A DNA stretch of 64,000 nt, from positions 6,696,001 to 6,760,000 of the forward strand of contig OZ316899.1 of assembly GCA_973895155.1 (NCBI GenBank). The letters run 5' to 3'. A model generated the notes under the pieces. That model saw only the letters and a list, made by a program, of their open reading frames with translations, was not told the origin of the DNA and did no database searches. Below are positions 20,598-32,219 of the stretch, piece after piece. Position numbers and translations under genes: made by a program. How positions within the stretch are numbered: the first letter of the stretch is position 1; each line of letters begins with the position of its first letter. The stretch comes from Marsupella aquatica (Eukaryota; Marchantiophyta).

Positions 20598-22606
20598 TCA
20601 TTCTTTTCCTTGTAAAAGTGATGCCATACTTTGCAGTCCTATCCCGTATGCATGTTCACGGTGTAGTGCTGGTGGGAGTGGTTTAGTGAACAAGTCCACG
20701 AGGTTGTCTTTACTTGGAATCCATTGTACTTGGACCTGTTCGCCATGCTGTTTGTGAGTGAAAAAGAATTTGGGTGCTATGTGTTTGATTCTATTCCCTT
20801 TAATGAATCCCTGGACTATCAGCTCCACGCAGGGTCGATTGTCTTTGTATATAGTTGTTGGTTTCTTTAGCTGTGCTCTGCCTGTGTGCAGGTGTATGTG
20901 GTTTATCAAGTTTCTCAGCCAGATGCTTTCCTTGGTGGCTTCGTAAAGTGCTATTATCTTGGCGTGATTTGAGGAGGTCGCTGTGAGTGATTGTTTGCTG
21001 CTTTTCTAAGAGATCGTTGTGCCACCTTGTAGGAAGACGTATCCTGTTTGGGATTTTGCATCGTCAGGGTCTGAGAGGTAGCTCGCGTCCATGTAGCCAG
21101 TCAACATGTTTTCTGAGTTCTTGGGGAAGAATAACCCCATGTCCGTTGTGCCGTGCAGGTATCGGAATACCCTTTTTACTCCGTTCCAATGTCAGATTGT
21201 GGGGTTGGAGCTATGGCGAGCTAGTAGATTGACGGCAAAAGCAATGTCGGGCGTGACTGTGTCGCCAGGTACATCAGGGCCCTGATGGCTGAGAGGTATG
21301 GCTTCTCGGGGCCAAGAACCTCCTCTGTCTCTGCCCATTTTTTAAAGGTGTCCCTTGTGGGGTCTGAGGATCTCAGGTCCATGGGGGTGCTGACCGGGTG
21401 GGCGGATGCCATGTTGAATTTTTGTAGCGCCTTTTTGGTATAAGTTGATTGGTTGATCAGGATTCCCTGTTGCAAGTAGTTGAATTGTAATCCCAGGCAA
21501 TAGCTAGGCTTCCCAATGTCCCTCATCTCGAATGTCTTCTTCAAGATTTTGATTGTCTTTTGCATTATTGTTGCTGTGCCAAAGATGTTTATGTCATCTA
21601 CGTAAATTGCGATGATGATGAATTCATCTGCCTCCTGTTTGAGGAACAAACAAGGGGCAATGTCGTCAGTATTGAAGTTCAGTGCGAGCATTTCAGCTTT
21701 GAATCGTTTGTACCAGGTGCATCCGCTCTGTTTTAATCCGTACATTGAGCGTAGGACTTGGACTGCAAGTTCTCTTTTGACTCGTTTTGGCTGTGTAGCA
21801 GCGGTGTTCGGTCGGAGGAGCGTTTGTTTCCTGAGGTTGGATGTGTGAAGCACATCCTTTGGTGTTGGTACTACAGGTCCGAGCTCGCTTGTCATTTTGT
21901 CCAAATCGCCTGTAGGGCCGGTTTGGGTTAGGCCCGGTTGTAGACCGCGGTCTGTGGTACCATTCTTCTCCCCCTCAATGTGGAACCTTATTCTTTTGAT
22001 CAGTTCCGGGGGTGCCTTCATGTATATTGTGGTATCTAGGATACCATACAGGTAGGCTATGATCACGTCTAGCGTGTACATGACGAGCTTGTGCAGGAGT
22101 GTAAATGCAATGAGGTACCAGTATGTTATGGAATCCATCACCTCCCTATGTTTGGTCGAAGTCCCGACCGGGAATTGGGTGTAGCCCTTCGCTACCAAGC
22201 GAGCTTTGTATCTGATTACCTCTCCCTTTGCATTTTGTTTCCTCAAGAAAGTGAACTTATATCCTGTAAGGTGTGTCCCTGCGGGTGCAAGGATTACGGG
22301 TCCAAAGACGTTTCATTTTATCAGGGAGTCTAATTCGGAGTTTATGGCCAGCTCCCATTGATGCCAGTTTGGTCAAGATTGGGCCTCTGCTACTGTAATG
22401 GGGTCGGGGGTTTCGTTGGTTATCTCCTCAGAGATATGGAACGCAAAGTGGTCATTGATTTGTGTTGTATTTTGCTGCATCATCTGTCCGGTGTATATGT
22501 AGCTGATTGTTATTTCCTCGTTTGCTATATCCCTTGGAGGGGGTGATCTTCGTGTAGGGGTGGTCGTGGGTGCTGGTGATGCGCTGCGTGGTGGTCGCGG
22601 GTGCAT
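20598..22606 (-). pseudogene. copia reverse transcriptase and RNase H, broken
   Basis: The 22373-22606 piece is the Pro/Thr-rich linker. RT (21221-22340) includes RYKARLVAKGYTQ, VLRSMYGLKQSGCTWYKRF, the catalytic AIYVDDINIFG and SYCLGLQFNYLQQGILI, all classic copia RT motifs. RNase H (20598-20909) includes YKDNRPCVELI and IPSKDNLVDLFTKPLP. Stops or frame changes separate the linker, RT and RNase H pieces. The YVDD catalytic site itself is intact, so decay has not reached it. Confidence 0.9.
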
Positions 22607-22624
22607 ATCCTTGGAGCCTAGGGG

Positions 22625-23866
22625 TCAGCCCCATTTTGCCTTTGGTGCGGTTGCCATTGCCTGTGGGGCTGTCCGTGAAATTCTTGCAGGTGTATTTGTT
22701 GCCTCCGTGTGTGACCGTGTGACTACAGCTGCGTCGTTGAAAGAGTCGGATAAGTTCGTGAGCATCTGCTGTAAATGGAGGACCCTTTGTACTCCCTGGT
22801 CTACTTCTCTGGTCCGGTGGTCATCAGTGATTGGTTTCGTGGGCAGCCATTGTAGTTCTTGTGCTTTGACATGTGCGCTTCTAGCAGTGTCTTTGGCGAG
22901 AGTTGGGAATTCGTCTTCGAAGAATTGGCAGTCTTGGAACCTTGCTTTAAATACGTCTGCTGTTGTAGGTTCCAAGTACCTGATGATAGAACGTGAGTCT
23001 AGTCCCACTTAGATGCCTCGTTATCTTTGGGGTCCCATTTTGGTCCATTTGGGGCCGAGTATTGTGACCAGGACCAGGCATCCGAATGTTCGAAGATGGG
23101 TGATGTCCGGTGGCATTCCGTATGCCAAGAAGTGAGGGGTCTGGGTGTTGAAGGAGGATGGCTTTATTCTTAGGAGGGCGGTAGCGTGCAGGACAGCATG
23201 TCCTCATGCTGAGGCTGGTAAGTTGGATTGCATTAGCAGTGGCCTGGCCACCATCTGTATGCGTTTTATCACCGATTCGGCGATACCATTCTGGAAGTGG
23301 ACGTGTGGGACCGGGTATTCGGTGTCTATCCTTGCAGTCTCACAGAAGTTGTCAAACATTTTTTATGTAAACTCCCCCGCATTGTCAACTCTGATGGTTT
23401 TGATTGGATTCTCTGGGAATTGGTGTTTGAGTTTCAGTATGTGAGATAAGATTCTGGTGAAGACCAGGTTCCGTGTGGAGAGCAAGGAGACCTGTGACCA
23501 TTTGGTGGAGGTATCTATGATGACCATGAAGTATCGGAATGGGCCGGATGGTGGTTCGATTGGCCCACACACATCTGCTTGTATCCTCTCTAAAAATTGT
23601 GGGATCTTATGTATGGTTTTTGATGGTGCAGGCCGAGTCACCATCTTTCCCTATGAACAAGCGATGCAGGGTTTGTTCGAGGCTGAGGGGTGAACTCCGT
23701 GGGGTATCCCCACCGTGGTCTTCAGTATGTTATGGTACATATTGGTGCCGGGGTGACCAAGGCAATTATGCCAGGTTTGAGTTAAGTTGAGGGTGGGGGG
23801 TTCTGTGTGGTAAGAGTGTATCCTGGTGATGTATAAGCCAGGGGGTAAATTGGTAAGATCTCTCAT
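22625..23866 (-). pseudogene. copia integrase region, broken
   Basis: The 23651-23866 piece carries the pre-integrase zinc motif (TWHNCLGHPG ... CIAC). The core 23363-23644 has the first catalytic Asp in QADVCGPIE and the second in IRVDNAGEF; the Glu region, HFQNGIAESVIKR, lies just beyond a stop. The 22625-23008 piece is the integrase C-terminus with VGLDSRSIIRYLEP and CQFFEDEFP, a hallmark of copia integrase. At least three stops or frameshifts interrupt it. Confidence 0.88.
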
Positions 23867-25257
23867 ACTCCTCCCCCTGGTTTGGTGTTGTCTAGTATGT
23901 GCAGCACTTCCCTGTTGTTGTGGGTGTCAATGTGGATGTGTAGCTTATTTGCGCGGATGTCGTTGAAGCTGATTAGGTTCCTTGTGGCCCTTGGTGCGTA
24001 GATTGCTGAGTCGATGTAGATTGTAGTCCCTTTTGGAAATCTGACTCTGGCTGGGCCGTAGCCTTCCTCTATGTGGTTAGGTCCTGTTATCGTTGTCATG
24101 GATCTGTTTGATGGTGTGATTTGGAGGAAATAATGTCTGTCTCGTAGTATTGAATGAGATGTTCCGCTGTCCACAATGTAGTTATTGTGGTCGTTCGGTG
24201 GTGTTGATGTGGAGCCTAGTTGGGCGGTGTGGACCTCGGGTACTGCTGGGTCTAATCTGTAGCCCTCAATGTCGTCTAGGGCCTCCATGTAGTTGCCCTG
24301 TGCTCCGTTGGTGGGTTGTTCCTGGCTCTGCTTGTAGAGTGTGACCAGGTCTGCGGGTGCCCGACAGTCTCTTTGTAGGTGTTTCTTTGTTCCGCACCTG
24401 AAACATTCAATGGGGTCATTGTCTTCTTGGTTCCAATTGTAATATCCCCTGGCGCGGCGCCCCCCTCGGCCTCTTCCTCTGAGTCCGCCTCCTCTTCTGT
24501 TAAAGTTTCCGAATGTGTGGTCTTCTCTATTGGGTTGGCCGTTGCCTCTGCCGCCTTCTTGGTATCTACCCCTACCGGGGTTTCTGCCTCTTCTCCCCCT
24601 GAAGTTTCCATTTCCTCTCCCTCTGGGCCTGTCGTTCTGGCGATTAAAGTTGGCTTCTGGTCTTGGTGGTGGTGCAGCGGCCCCTGGTGGGCGAGATTTG
24701 GCATTCTCCAGGAGGAGTAGTTGGTGTTTTTTGGCAAGAAGCATATATGCGACCAGTTTGGAATATTTAGTGAAGCCCATATTCATGTATTGTGATGCCA
24801 GGAGTAAGTTTCCTGCGTTGAACGTTGAAAGGGTGCGCTCTATCATTTCATCGTCGTTGATGGGGTGGCTGCAGACTGCCAGTTGTGAGGTGATCCAGAA
24901 TAGTTTGCCATTGTAGCTCGCTATTGAGTTGTGGTCTTGGACTCTGAGATTGATCCAGTCGTGGCGGGCCGTTGGTAGGGAGACAAGCCGCATGTGGTTG
25001 AACCGTAATCTTAGATCTTCCCAGAGTATTTTGGGATTATATTGGTTCAGATATTGGGTCTTGAGTGGCTCGGCCAAGTGATGTCGAATGAAGATTAGCG
25101 CTCTTGCCTTCTATTGTAGTGTGAGGCCTGCATAGGTTAGGATTGCGTCCTGCAAGTCTTTGGATGCAAGATAGGCCTCAATGTCAAGTAACCATGTTAG
25201 ATAATTTGCACCGTCTATGGTTAATGCCTTAAATTGTAATTTCTCGATCGTAGTCAT
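23863..25257 (-). pseudogene. copia gag-protease with one internal stop
   Basis: An ATG at 25257 begins MTTIEKLQFKALTIDGANY, the typical copia gag start with the W-LD-E-YL pattern soon after. A single TAG at 25111-25113 interrupts it. The rest is open to 23863. It includes the UBN2-type gag, Arg/Gly-rich tracts, one CCHC knuckle CFRCGTKKHLQRDC, and the aspartic protease motif IVDSGTSHSILRD. Its TGA overlaps the ATG of the integrase piece (ATGA at 23863-23866), so the next domain is in another frame. Confidence 0.9.
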
Positions 25258-25699
25258 TGTTCAATTGAAGTATTGTGTCTTCGGTAATCAGAAATGTCTC
25301 AATGAATGGAGATTGCTTAAGTTTTCCTTGGTGTATCTTGTTTGGAATTGTGTAATCTTGGGGGATGGGATCGGGACTTCCCTGATATTGGTCCGTGTGC
25401 GGCCGTTCTTGGTGGTCTGTTTGCCTTGTGTCGACCTGCCTTGTGCCTGCTCCGATATTTCACGGGCCGTCCTTGCCAGATGTTGGGTAATTTTTGTGGA
25501 GAGGATCGCGTTCAGGGAGGGGAGATCGATGTGGGGGCAAAGCTATTGTTGGAATCCTTGAAAAAAAACTGAAATCCTTAGATGTTTTTGTCTTCCGTGG
25601 GCTGGTGTGGAGGTTTTCCCTTTTTTTTCAAGCAAAATTTTGCTCGAGCTGATGTGCAAGGAAAAAAAACCACTCAGATCTAGAGTCATGTTGATAACG
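25258..25699 (-). other. 5' leader of the copia element
   Basis: This non-coding stretch lies between the gag ATG and the 5' LTR. Next to the LTR the minus strand reads CGTTATCAACATGACTC, where a primer site is expected. It does not match the common TGGTATCAGAGC initiator-Met site, and I could not assign a tRNA. Confidence 0.5.
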
Positions 25700-25867
25700 T
25701 ATTCAGGGACATAGATCTCATGCGCCAACAAACTCACTACCTTCTATTCCATATGGGAGTATGGGGGCTCCCTATATAGTACATGGCGTGGTGGTTATGT
25801 AACCACCTCTCATCCCTATTCACTAGGGTAAGTCTAGTTTACCGGGTTAGGTTTATCACTTATAACA
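25700..25867 (-). repeat. 5' LTR of the copia element
   Basis: This 168-bp copy pairs with 19848-20016. Outside it, element 1 gag coding sequence resumes at 25868. Confidence 0.88.
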
Positions 25868-26049
25868 TCTGGGTTATTTCTCAATCCTGACCACAGGGAT
25901 GCAGGGCGGTTGGCCAGATCCCGTGTCGGTAACTTGCGGGACATGACTGGTGTTTAGTTTAGGACATGCATCTTTACGGTGTCCAGTTTTGTAACATAAA
26001 GCACACCATACATAGCTGTCCTCAACTATCACCTTCTTCTTTGACTTAG
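25868..26049 (-). pseudogene. gag piece of element 1 with zinc knuckle 1
   Basis: Read leftward from about 26040 it encodes VWCALCYKTGHRKDAC, which aligns with VWCVKCKSFGHTPQEC, knuckle 1 of element 2. It then runs to a stop (TAA) just before the copia LTR. The right end is cut by the chromovirus LTR at 26050, and no further element 1 gag is recognisable beyond the chromovirus. Confidence 0.8.
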
Positions 26050-27541
26050 AGTCGCGGAACTCGACTACCTTAACACTTAGCTCCGGCGTCGCTGACTCCG
26101 ACGCCGAGCTCCCTTATGGTCTAGGCCCGGATAGGCCATCCGGGGAGGACTTAGCATGGGGAGACTTGTGGGCAATGAGACATGGCACTGGCGAGGTAAG
26201 GGGCCAAGCTGGGGACACACACTAAGGACTTGGACTAGCCTATGGCTGGTCGGGTCAAGGGGAAATGGGCCAGGCTCAAGGATGGCCGTTCGGACCGTCG
26301 GATGGACTTTCAGTTCTGAGGGCTTGGGAGTGAGCTCCTCTTGGGCCCAAGGCCAATGGAGTTGATGCCATGGGCAACGGACGCTTGGGGCGCAAGTTGT
26401 GGCTCGATCTGGGTTGGGTCGATCGAGGGCCCCGAGCAGCGATCAGGCCTGAGGGCCTAGGCATGAGCATTGGGTCAGCCGGGTCACAACGGACTTAGGC
26501 ACTCTGCTTGTGGATGCCTATCAAGAAAGTTATGGGCGTTGCCAGTTGGTGGCGTGCCCATTATGCGCGATGGGATCCGGGTTGGGGGCCAAATGTTTAG
26601 GGACCAAAGCTGGTTCGGGGGTGGCAGGTCTCCAGAAGTATATATGAGGGGAGTGGTGTCTCCCTGGGGCTAAGGCCGAGCCGAAGTCGTGAGCCGCGTC
26701 GGTCGCGACACTAAGGGAAACCGCCAAATGGAAATGGCGATATCTTCCCAACGGGAAGTCCATTGGAGGACTTCTTGGGTGCGTTGGAAAGCTCTTGAGA
26801 AGGGCTACGCCCTCTTGAGATCAGATGGGTCCGGGGGTGCCATGGGTTCTTGTGGTTTGTGGATGTTAGCTTGCCCACTTGCCAAATCCTGCCGAACAGC
26901 AGCCAAGCCATGTTCAGCCTCCCAAGGGAGCTTGCGTTGGGGAGGCAAGGCCAAGTAGGTATGGAGGCTGAGTCCCAAGGGCGCTCGGTCCCTAGACCAT
27001 CAGTGGGGCGAACTGGGAGCGGTTGTTAGAGTCGGGGCCGTTCTGGTCCCGACGTGTTGAGACAAGCTTGGGACAAGCTTTAGGACAAGCTATGCTATTT
27101 GGGCCATGAGCATGTCCTGAGGTCAGGGCGGTCAGTTGGTGATGGATAGGTACGAAGGGGCACCCGGGCCGCGCCAAGGAAGGAGCTGTCCTGGACGGAC
27201 AGTGGGCGTGGGTTCTGGTTCCGGCTTATGGCATCGGGAGGACCTATCGCTGACCTATTTACCAATGTCTATTGAGCTTGAGTTAGGAGGCTAGACTTGG
27301 TGAGTTCTAGATCCTGAAGGGTTACTTATCGAGGTGCTTGGTTGCTTGTGCAGATAGGGAGGACCGTTGAGTAGCGGTCGTGTTAGAGAGCAAGTGTGGC
27401 TTTGTATGGGAGGGGCCGTGGGTGGTGCAAGGGGCACTAGGTTGCTTGCTCGAGGTATTCCGTGGAGGCGTTTGGGCACCAAGGGCACTTAGGTGTGAGT
27501 GCTGGGATTGGTGAGGGTGCTAGGTGGCGAGGTCTACCACT
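26050..27541 (+). repeat. 5' LTR of the chromovirus
   Basis: It is 1492 bp, starting AGTCGCGGAACTCG and ending CTACCACT, with a TG spacer before the primer site. It matches the solo LTR (5202-6675) and the split 3' LTR. The termini AGT...ACT are inverted repeats but not the usual TG...CA. Confidence 0.88.
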
Positions 27542-27543
27542 TG

Positions 27544-27555
27544 TGGTATCAGAGC
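27544..27555 (+). other. Primer binding site of the chromovirus
   Basis: TGGTATCAGAGC is the site complementary to the 3' end of plant initiator-methionine tRNA. It lies 2 nt after the 5' LTR and independently fixes the LTR end. Confidence 0.92.
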
Positions 27556-29230
27556 GATTGCTGGCATAGACACCGGGCCGAGGTTGTGCTAAGTCGGAAT
27601 CCAAAAATCTTAGCGGATGTTTGTGGGGACTTAGTGCTTCAACGTGCCCGGCGGGTCGACTGCGGGCAGATTTGGTCCTTGGGAACATGGCTAAAAACAC
27701 TTGATCAAAGAGTGGCAAACAGGCTCCCCCCACCAAGGGGAGAGCCCAAATCCAAGATGAACAAAAGGAGGACGGGTCAACTTCCCTAGACAAATGTTAT
27801 AAGCAGGACGAAGAAGATGCAACGGCCAAACCGTCGACCGCTGCGGTGAACACGTCAAGTGCAGAGCGCCATAGACTTAAAGGGAAGGAGGTGGCGGATC
27901 CTTCAGAGGATGGGTCGGATGACAACGACTCCGACGCAGAAGGAAGCAACATCGAGGCTGAAGCCGAAACAGAGGAAGAGGGTCAGGACCCAGAGGAGGA
28001 ACTGATCCCAGCCTTGAGAGGGTTGAATGCGGAACCAGAGGATGATGTCAAGCCGGACGTCATCGTGGATAATTTGACCAAGCAGAACCAGGATGACGCG
28101 GGTGATACCTCAGTCCCGGGAGGTCATGGTGCTCGCAAGACGCGGGGGTATCACCAAAATCCACAAGAGAACCTAAGGACAGGCAGCCGGTAAAGGAAAG
28201 ATGGTTGGAGGACCGTCCTCATACAACCCGCAAGGGCCCGGCCGCTGACGACGGTCTGGGTCCGTTGACTCAAGACCAATGACTCATATATGAGCAGCTG
28301 GAACACAACAAGGGGGCCCAAATTAAGTACTTACTTAGTCTGGGTAGTCAGAGTGTGTCGCATCCCGAGGGGGGAATGGTAGTTGGATTGAGTATGTTCC
28401 AAGTGAACCAGCTACCGACTCCTCCAACTTACGACGGGGCCTACGAACAAAGTGGACAAAAGTTCCTGAGTTGGGTCTCCATGATGGAGATTCATCTCCA
28501 AGCGTGCGTTGAGCGTTCCACTTGGGCTACCGCAACCGCTCCTTACCTAAAGGAATATGCCTTGACTTGGTACAAGTCATGGAAGAAGTTGCAAGAGGAC
28601 TCCTCCTTGCCGTTAACTTGGGAAAACCTGGTTGAGGGTCTCCGTGCTCATGTCACCACTAAGTACCCGGAGCGGCACGCTCAGAAATGTGTAACGGAGA
28701 TGAGCTTCAGGGGTGATATCCAAAAGTTCATCACTTATTACCAGAATTAGTTGGCGTGTATCCCGGCAGGACAAGAGACCCTACATACACAGCTTCACAA
28801 CTTTATCGTGAAGCTCCCGCCGTTGCTCAGGGAAAAGTTGCAGGAAAAGCGTCATGAGTTCAAAATGCTTTTGGACGCCTTTGACAAGGCCACTACGTTA
28901 GTGAATAACCAACCGGACTTGGCGAAGGTGGGTGGCAAGGGATCCCAGGGGGAAGCTGGGAAAGCGGAAGGTCCCGGGAATAAGTGTAAGCAACCTGAGG
29001 GGGCGGGGGCTGGTGGTTCGGATCCCCAGCCCCAGAATGGAGAAGCTAAGCGAAACCGGAAGGCCAACAACTTTAAGAAAGGAGCCTCATCGGCACAAAA
29101 AGCAAAGAAGCAGGCGACCATGGAGTAGAGGCGGGCTGAAGGTTCGTGCTTCACATGTGGCGCCATGGGACATCAAAGAAAGGATTGTTCCACAAAAGGT
29201 GGCAAGCCAAACGGAGATGGTGGAGGGCTG
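27556..29230 (+). pseudogene. Chromovirus gag, broken
   Basis: The leader and an acidic N-terminal region (27846-28193; SEDGSDDNDSDAEGS) are followed by the capsid-like domain at 28355-28750, with TYDGAYEQSGQKFLSWVSMM and ALTWYKSW. A TAG at 28748-28750 and another at 29126-29128 interrupt it. The CCHC knuckle [14 protein letters not shown] lies near 29148-29190. A basic tail surrounds the knuckle. The protein would assemble the particle and bind RNA; this copy cannot. Confidence 0.85.
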
Positions 29231-30780
29231 AAGAGCATTAAGGTAAGTATCACTCTAACCGAACCCTTAGCAGCTGACAAGGTCCCTGTAGGGGATGTCC
29301 CTGACGGAGAGAGGGTGTTGTTGCAAGAGAAGATACCTAAAGTTAAGACAATGGATCCTGAAAAACTGATTTTTGTGAATGTCACTTCTAACGGTAATCT
29401 AGGTGTTGCTTTGGTGGATACAGGGGCGACCGCCTGCTTCATAAGTGGGCAGGCGGCAGCTCATCTTGGGGTGGACGTGCAAGAGTTGCTACAACCGTTA
29501 GTGTGCAAGTTTGCCAACGACACGAAAGGGATAGTGTCGAGAGTAGTGCATAGACTTCAGGTAGAGGTCATAGGTGAACAACAAAATTTTGTTAGTCAAG
29601 AGATGTTCTACGTTCTAGACGGTCTAGCCGTAGACTTCATTTTGTCAATAGGTTATCTCAGACAGCACAATGTTACCTTGAAACCGGGGGGTGAGGTGCT
29701 CCATTTTCCCAATAAGGGCGATGAGCCCATCGTTGTACACGAAATTACCAAAAATAAAGAAAGATTTCTTAAAGTAAGTAAAATGTCATGGATGTCTCCG
29801 TGTGTATCGGCGAAGCAATGGTGGAAAGACTTCAAGGGTGGACATGAATGTTTCTTCTTTCATCTCCACCCAACTAAGGTGGTTGTGTCGCAGCCAAAGG
29901 TCAAGTTAGCTAAGGTCAGGCCCGACTGCGGTCAAATTCCTGAAATTTTAGAGGAATTCAACGACGTGCTCTCGCAGAAGCTACCTAAAGGTTTACCCCC
30001 GCAGAGAGAAGTGGATCACCAAGTTGAGTTGGAGCCGGGATCGGCTCCTCAGGCTAAAACTCCTTATCGTCTGAACCTGAACGAGCCAATGATGTTGAAG
30101 AACGCCTTGGAAGAGTTTATCGACCGAGGGTTCATTCGCCCTAGTAAGAGTCCTTACGGGGCGCCCGCGCTGTTTGTGTCCAAAAAGGATGGTACTTGGA
30201 GATTGTGCGCAGATTATCGGGCCCTCAATAAGCAGACGGTAAAGAACAAGTACCCGTTACCTCATATGGATGACCTCTTTGATTGCCTCTCCGGGGCTAA
30301 GAAGTTTTCAAAGGTGGACTTGCGGTGGGTATTACCAGATCCGCATGGCTAAGGGAGATGAGTATAAGACCGCGATGCGCACAAGGTTCGGATCCTATGA
30401 GTTTTTGGTTATGCCGTTTGGGTTGTGTAATGCAACCGCAACGTTCATGAAGATGATGAATACCATCTTTCATGACTTGTTGGACCAAGGAGTGGTTGTC
30501 TTTATTGACGACATCCTAATCTACTTGAAAACATTGGAGGAACATGAGCAGTTGCTCAGAGAAGTGTTCTCTCGCCTTCGTAAGGCTCGTCTCTTTGCTA
30601 AACCTAGCAAGTGCGAGTTTGCGATGAACGAGATTCAGTTCCTTGGCCATACCTTTACCCAAAAGGGATTACGCCTAGTCAGGACAAGCTTAAGGAGATC
30701 AAAGAATGGGAGCGCCCGTCCAATGTAAGGCAAGTTAGAGCCTTCTTAGGATTTACAGGGTTCTATCAGAGATACATGAA
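29231..30780 (+). pseudogene. Chromovirus protease and reverse transcriptase, broken
   Basis: The protease has [14 protein letters not shown] (near 29410). RT begins after a [14 protein letters not shown]-type linker and includes [31 protein letters not shown] and [18 protein letters not shown] frameshift near 30320 separates the fingers from the palm, which has MPFGLCNATATF and the intact FIDDILIY. Another frame break after QFLGHTFTQKGL (about 30680) precedes the RNase H connection. Confidence 0.88.
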
Positions 30781-31240
30781 AGACTAAATGCGCTAACGTT
30801 GAAAAACAAAGTGTTTGTGTGGACACAGGATTGCAAGTTAGCATTCCTAGAACTTAAGCAGTTAATGATAACACTGCCGGTTCTAAAGTACCTGAGATGG
30901 GGAAGCCGTTCGAGATTTGGACAGACGCAAGTGATTATGCCATCGGCGCCTGTCTTCACCAAGATGGGCGTCTTGTGGCCTTCGAGTCATGTAAGTTGGA
31001 AAATCACTGGATCACGCCGGAAAGGGAAATGTATGTTGTGATCTATGTGTTGAAGAAGTGGGAGATTTACCTTAAGAATGGTCCCAAAGTGGTAATCCAC
31101 ACAGATAGCTCGCCGGCCGGGTAGTTCAGTTCTAAGCCAAGGCTGAACCCCAAGGAAAGGCGTTGGCAGATGTTCTTGGCGGATTTTGATTTCAAAGTCC
31201 GCCACATTCCAGGGAAGACAAATACGGCAGCGAACACGTT
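30781..31240 (+). pseudogene. Chromovirus RNase H, broken
   Basis: IWTDASDYAIGACLHQDGR, EREMYVVIYVLKKWEIYL and VVIHTDS give the catalytic Asp, Glu and Asp of Ty3-type RNase H. A stop in the following HQ/SL segment (about 31123) and a frame change precede FDFKVRHIPGKTNTAANTLS. Confidence 0.85.
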
Positions 31241-32219
31241 ATCGCGTAAGGACCAACATTGTGTCAATGGGATCACGATGCTTGAATCCGAGTGGCCAAA
31301 GGTTCTGGCCGCGGCATATGGGGATGACAGGTTAGCTAAGGAATGGCAAAGCAATGGGGGTAGCCAAGGCAAGGTAAGGCACGTATTGTTGGGGTTGGAT
31401 AAGACGCATAATGTCCAGTTATGGCGATACAAGCGGAGGCATGTGTACATACCGGAGTCTCTAAGGTTAGAGGTTCTGCAAAAGTACCACGACTTGCCCT
31501 GGGGAGGGCATGGAGGACAAGCCGCTACGTATTGCAGCATGTCGCAAGATGTGTAGTGGCCGGACATGAAGCAATCGGTCCTTCAACACGTGCAAAGTTG
31601 TTACTCGTGCCAAAAGAACCAAACGGTCTATAGGGCAAAAGGAGGACTACTACAACCCTTACCAGTAGCTATGGTTCCATGAGAGTCCATGGACTTCATT
31701 GTTGGGTTACCTGAGTCCCACGGCAGTAACTCCATCTTAACAATTGTGGATCAGTTTTCCAAGATGGCGTATTTCTTGCCTACTATGAAGATGGTTTTGG
31801 CCCGAGAGGTTGTCGGTCTAGTATTTGACAATGTCTTTCAACAATGGGGATTGCCGTTGCATATCCTGTCCCATCGTGATACCAAGTTCACGGGCCATTT
31901 CTGGAAGGCGTTGTTCTGGTTATCCGGAATGGACCTTGCTAGGGGATCAGCGTATCATCACGAGACAGATGACCAAACAAAATGGGTGAATGGTATCGTG
32001 GAGGACTACTTGCATCACTTTGTGACGGCCAATCAAAAGGATTGGGCAAAGCACTTAATGATGGCCGAGTTTAGGTATAACTCGACCAAACATTTGGCGA
32101 CGGGGTTTGCACCGTTTGTGTTGGCCACAGGGAGGACGCCAAGGGCGCCCTCCTGGTTTATAAATCCGAAAGCTTGGCAGACGAAAAGCAAGGTTCAATC
32201 TGCGGACGAGTTTATTTGA
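31241..32219 (+). pseudogene. Chromovirus integrase zinc-binding and core domains, broken
   Basis: The HHCC segment has YHDLPWGGHGG and CYSCQKNQ. The core has MDFIVGLPES, the aligned VDQFSKMAYFLP, LSHRDTKFTGHFW and the WVNGIVEDYLHH region in place of the usual N-T-Q-V-N-R-LE pattern. TAG at 31554-31556 and TGA near 31681 stand where Trp is conserved in the family (WPDM and PWES contexts), consistent with G-to-A changes. The SHRD context replaces the usual SDRD, so even the second catalytic Asp position looks altered. Confidence 0.82.

Larger units (their letters stand above)
19848..25867 (-). mobile_element. Degenerate Ty1/copia retrotransposon
   Basis: It has short LTRs of 169 and 168 bp (19848-20016 and 25700-25867). 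A polypurine tract abuts the left LTR. The minus-strand order is gag-PR-IN-RT-RH, with integrase before RT, which is diagnostic of Ty1/copia. The flanking pentamers CCTAG and TCTGG differ by two transitions, so the target duplication has decayed. Several stops and frame breaks make it inactive. It interrupts the gag of element 1. Confidence 0.92.
752..26049 (-). mobile_element. Element 1: old Ty3/gypsy (OTA-like) retrotransposon, nested and 5'-truncated
   Basis: The minus strand gives the order gag zinc knuckles, protease, reverse transcriptase, RNase H, integrase, polypurine tract, LTR. This matches element 2 domain by domain (for example VSDRGTHFLN in both integrases and LLGYK after RNase H). 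The absence of a chromodomain and the motif style place it nearest the plant Tat/Athila (OTA) branch. Four insertions interrupt it: about 4489-4750, 5202-6675, 7343-19790 and 19848-25867. Its gag N-terminus, primer site and 5' LTR are missing, because the chromovirus at 26050 replaces them. Many stops and frameshifts show it is dead. Confidence 0.85.

Noticed and set aside
25680-25699. Initiator-Met or half-tRNA primer site for the copia element
   Set aside because: The sequence next to the LTR shares only GTTAT with the initiator-Met anticodon-arm complement, and nothing with the 3'-end complement.
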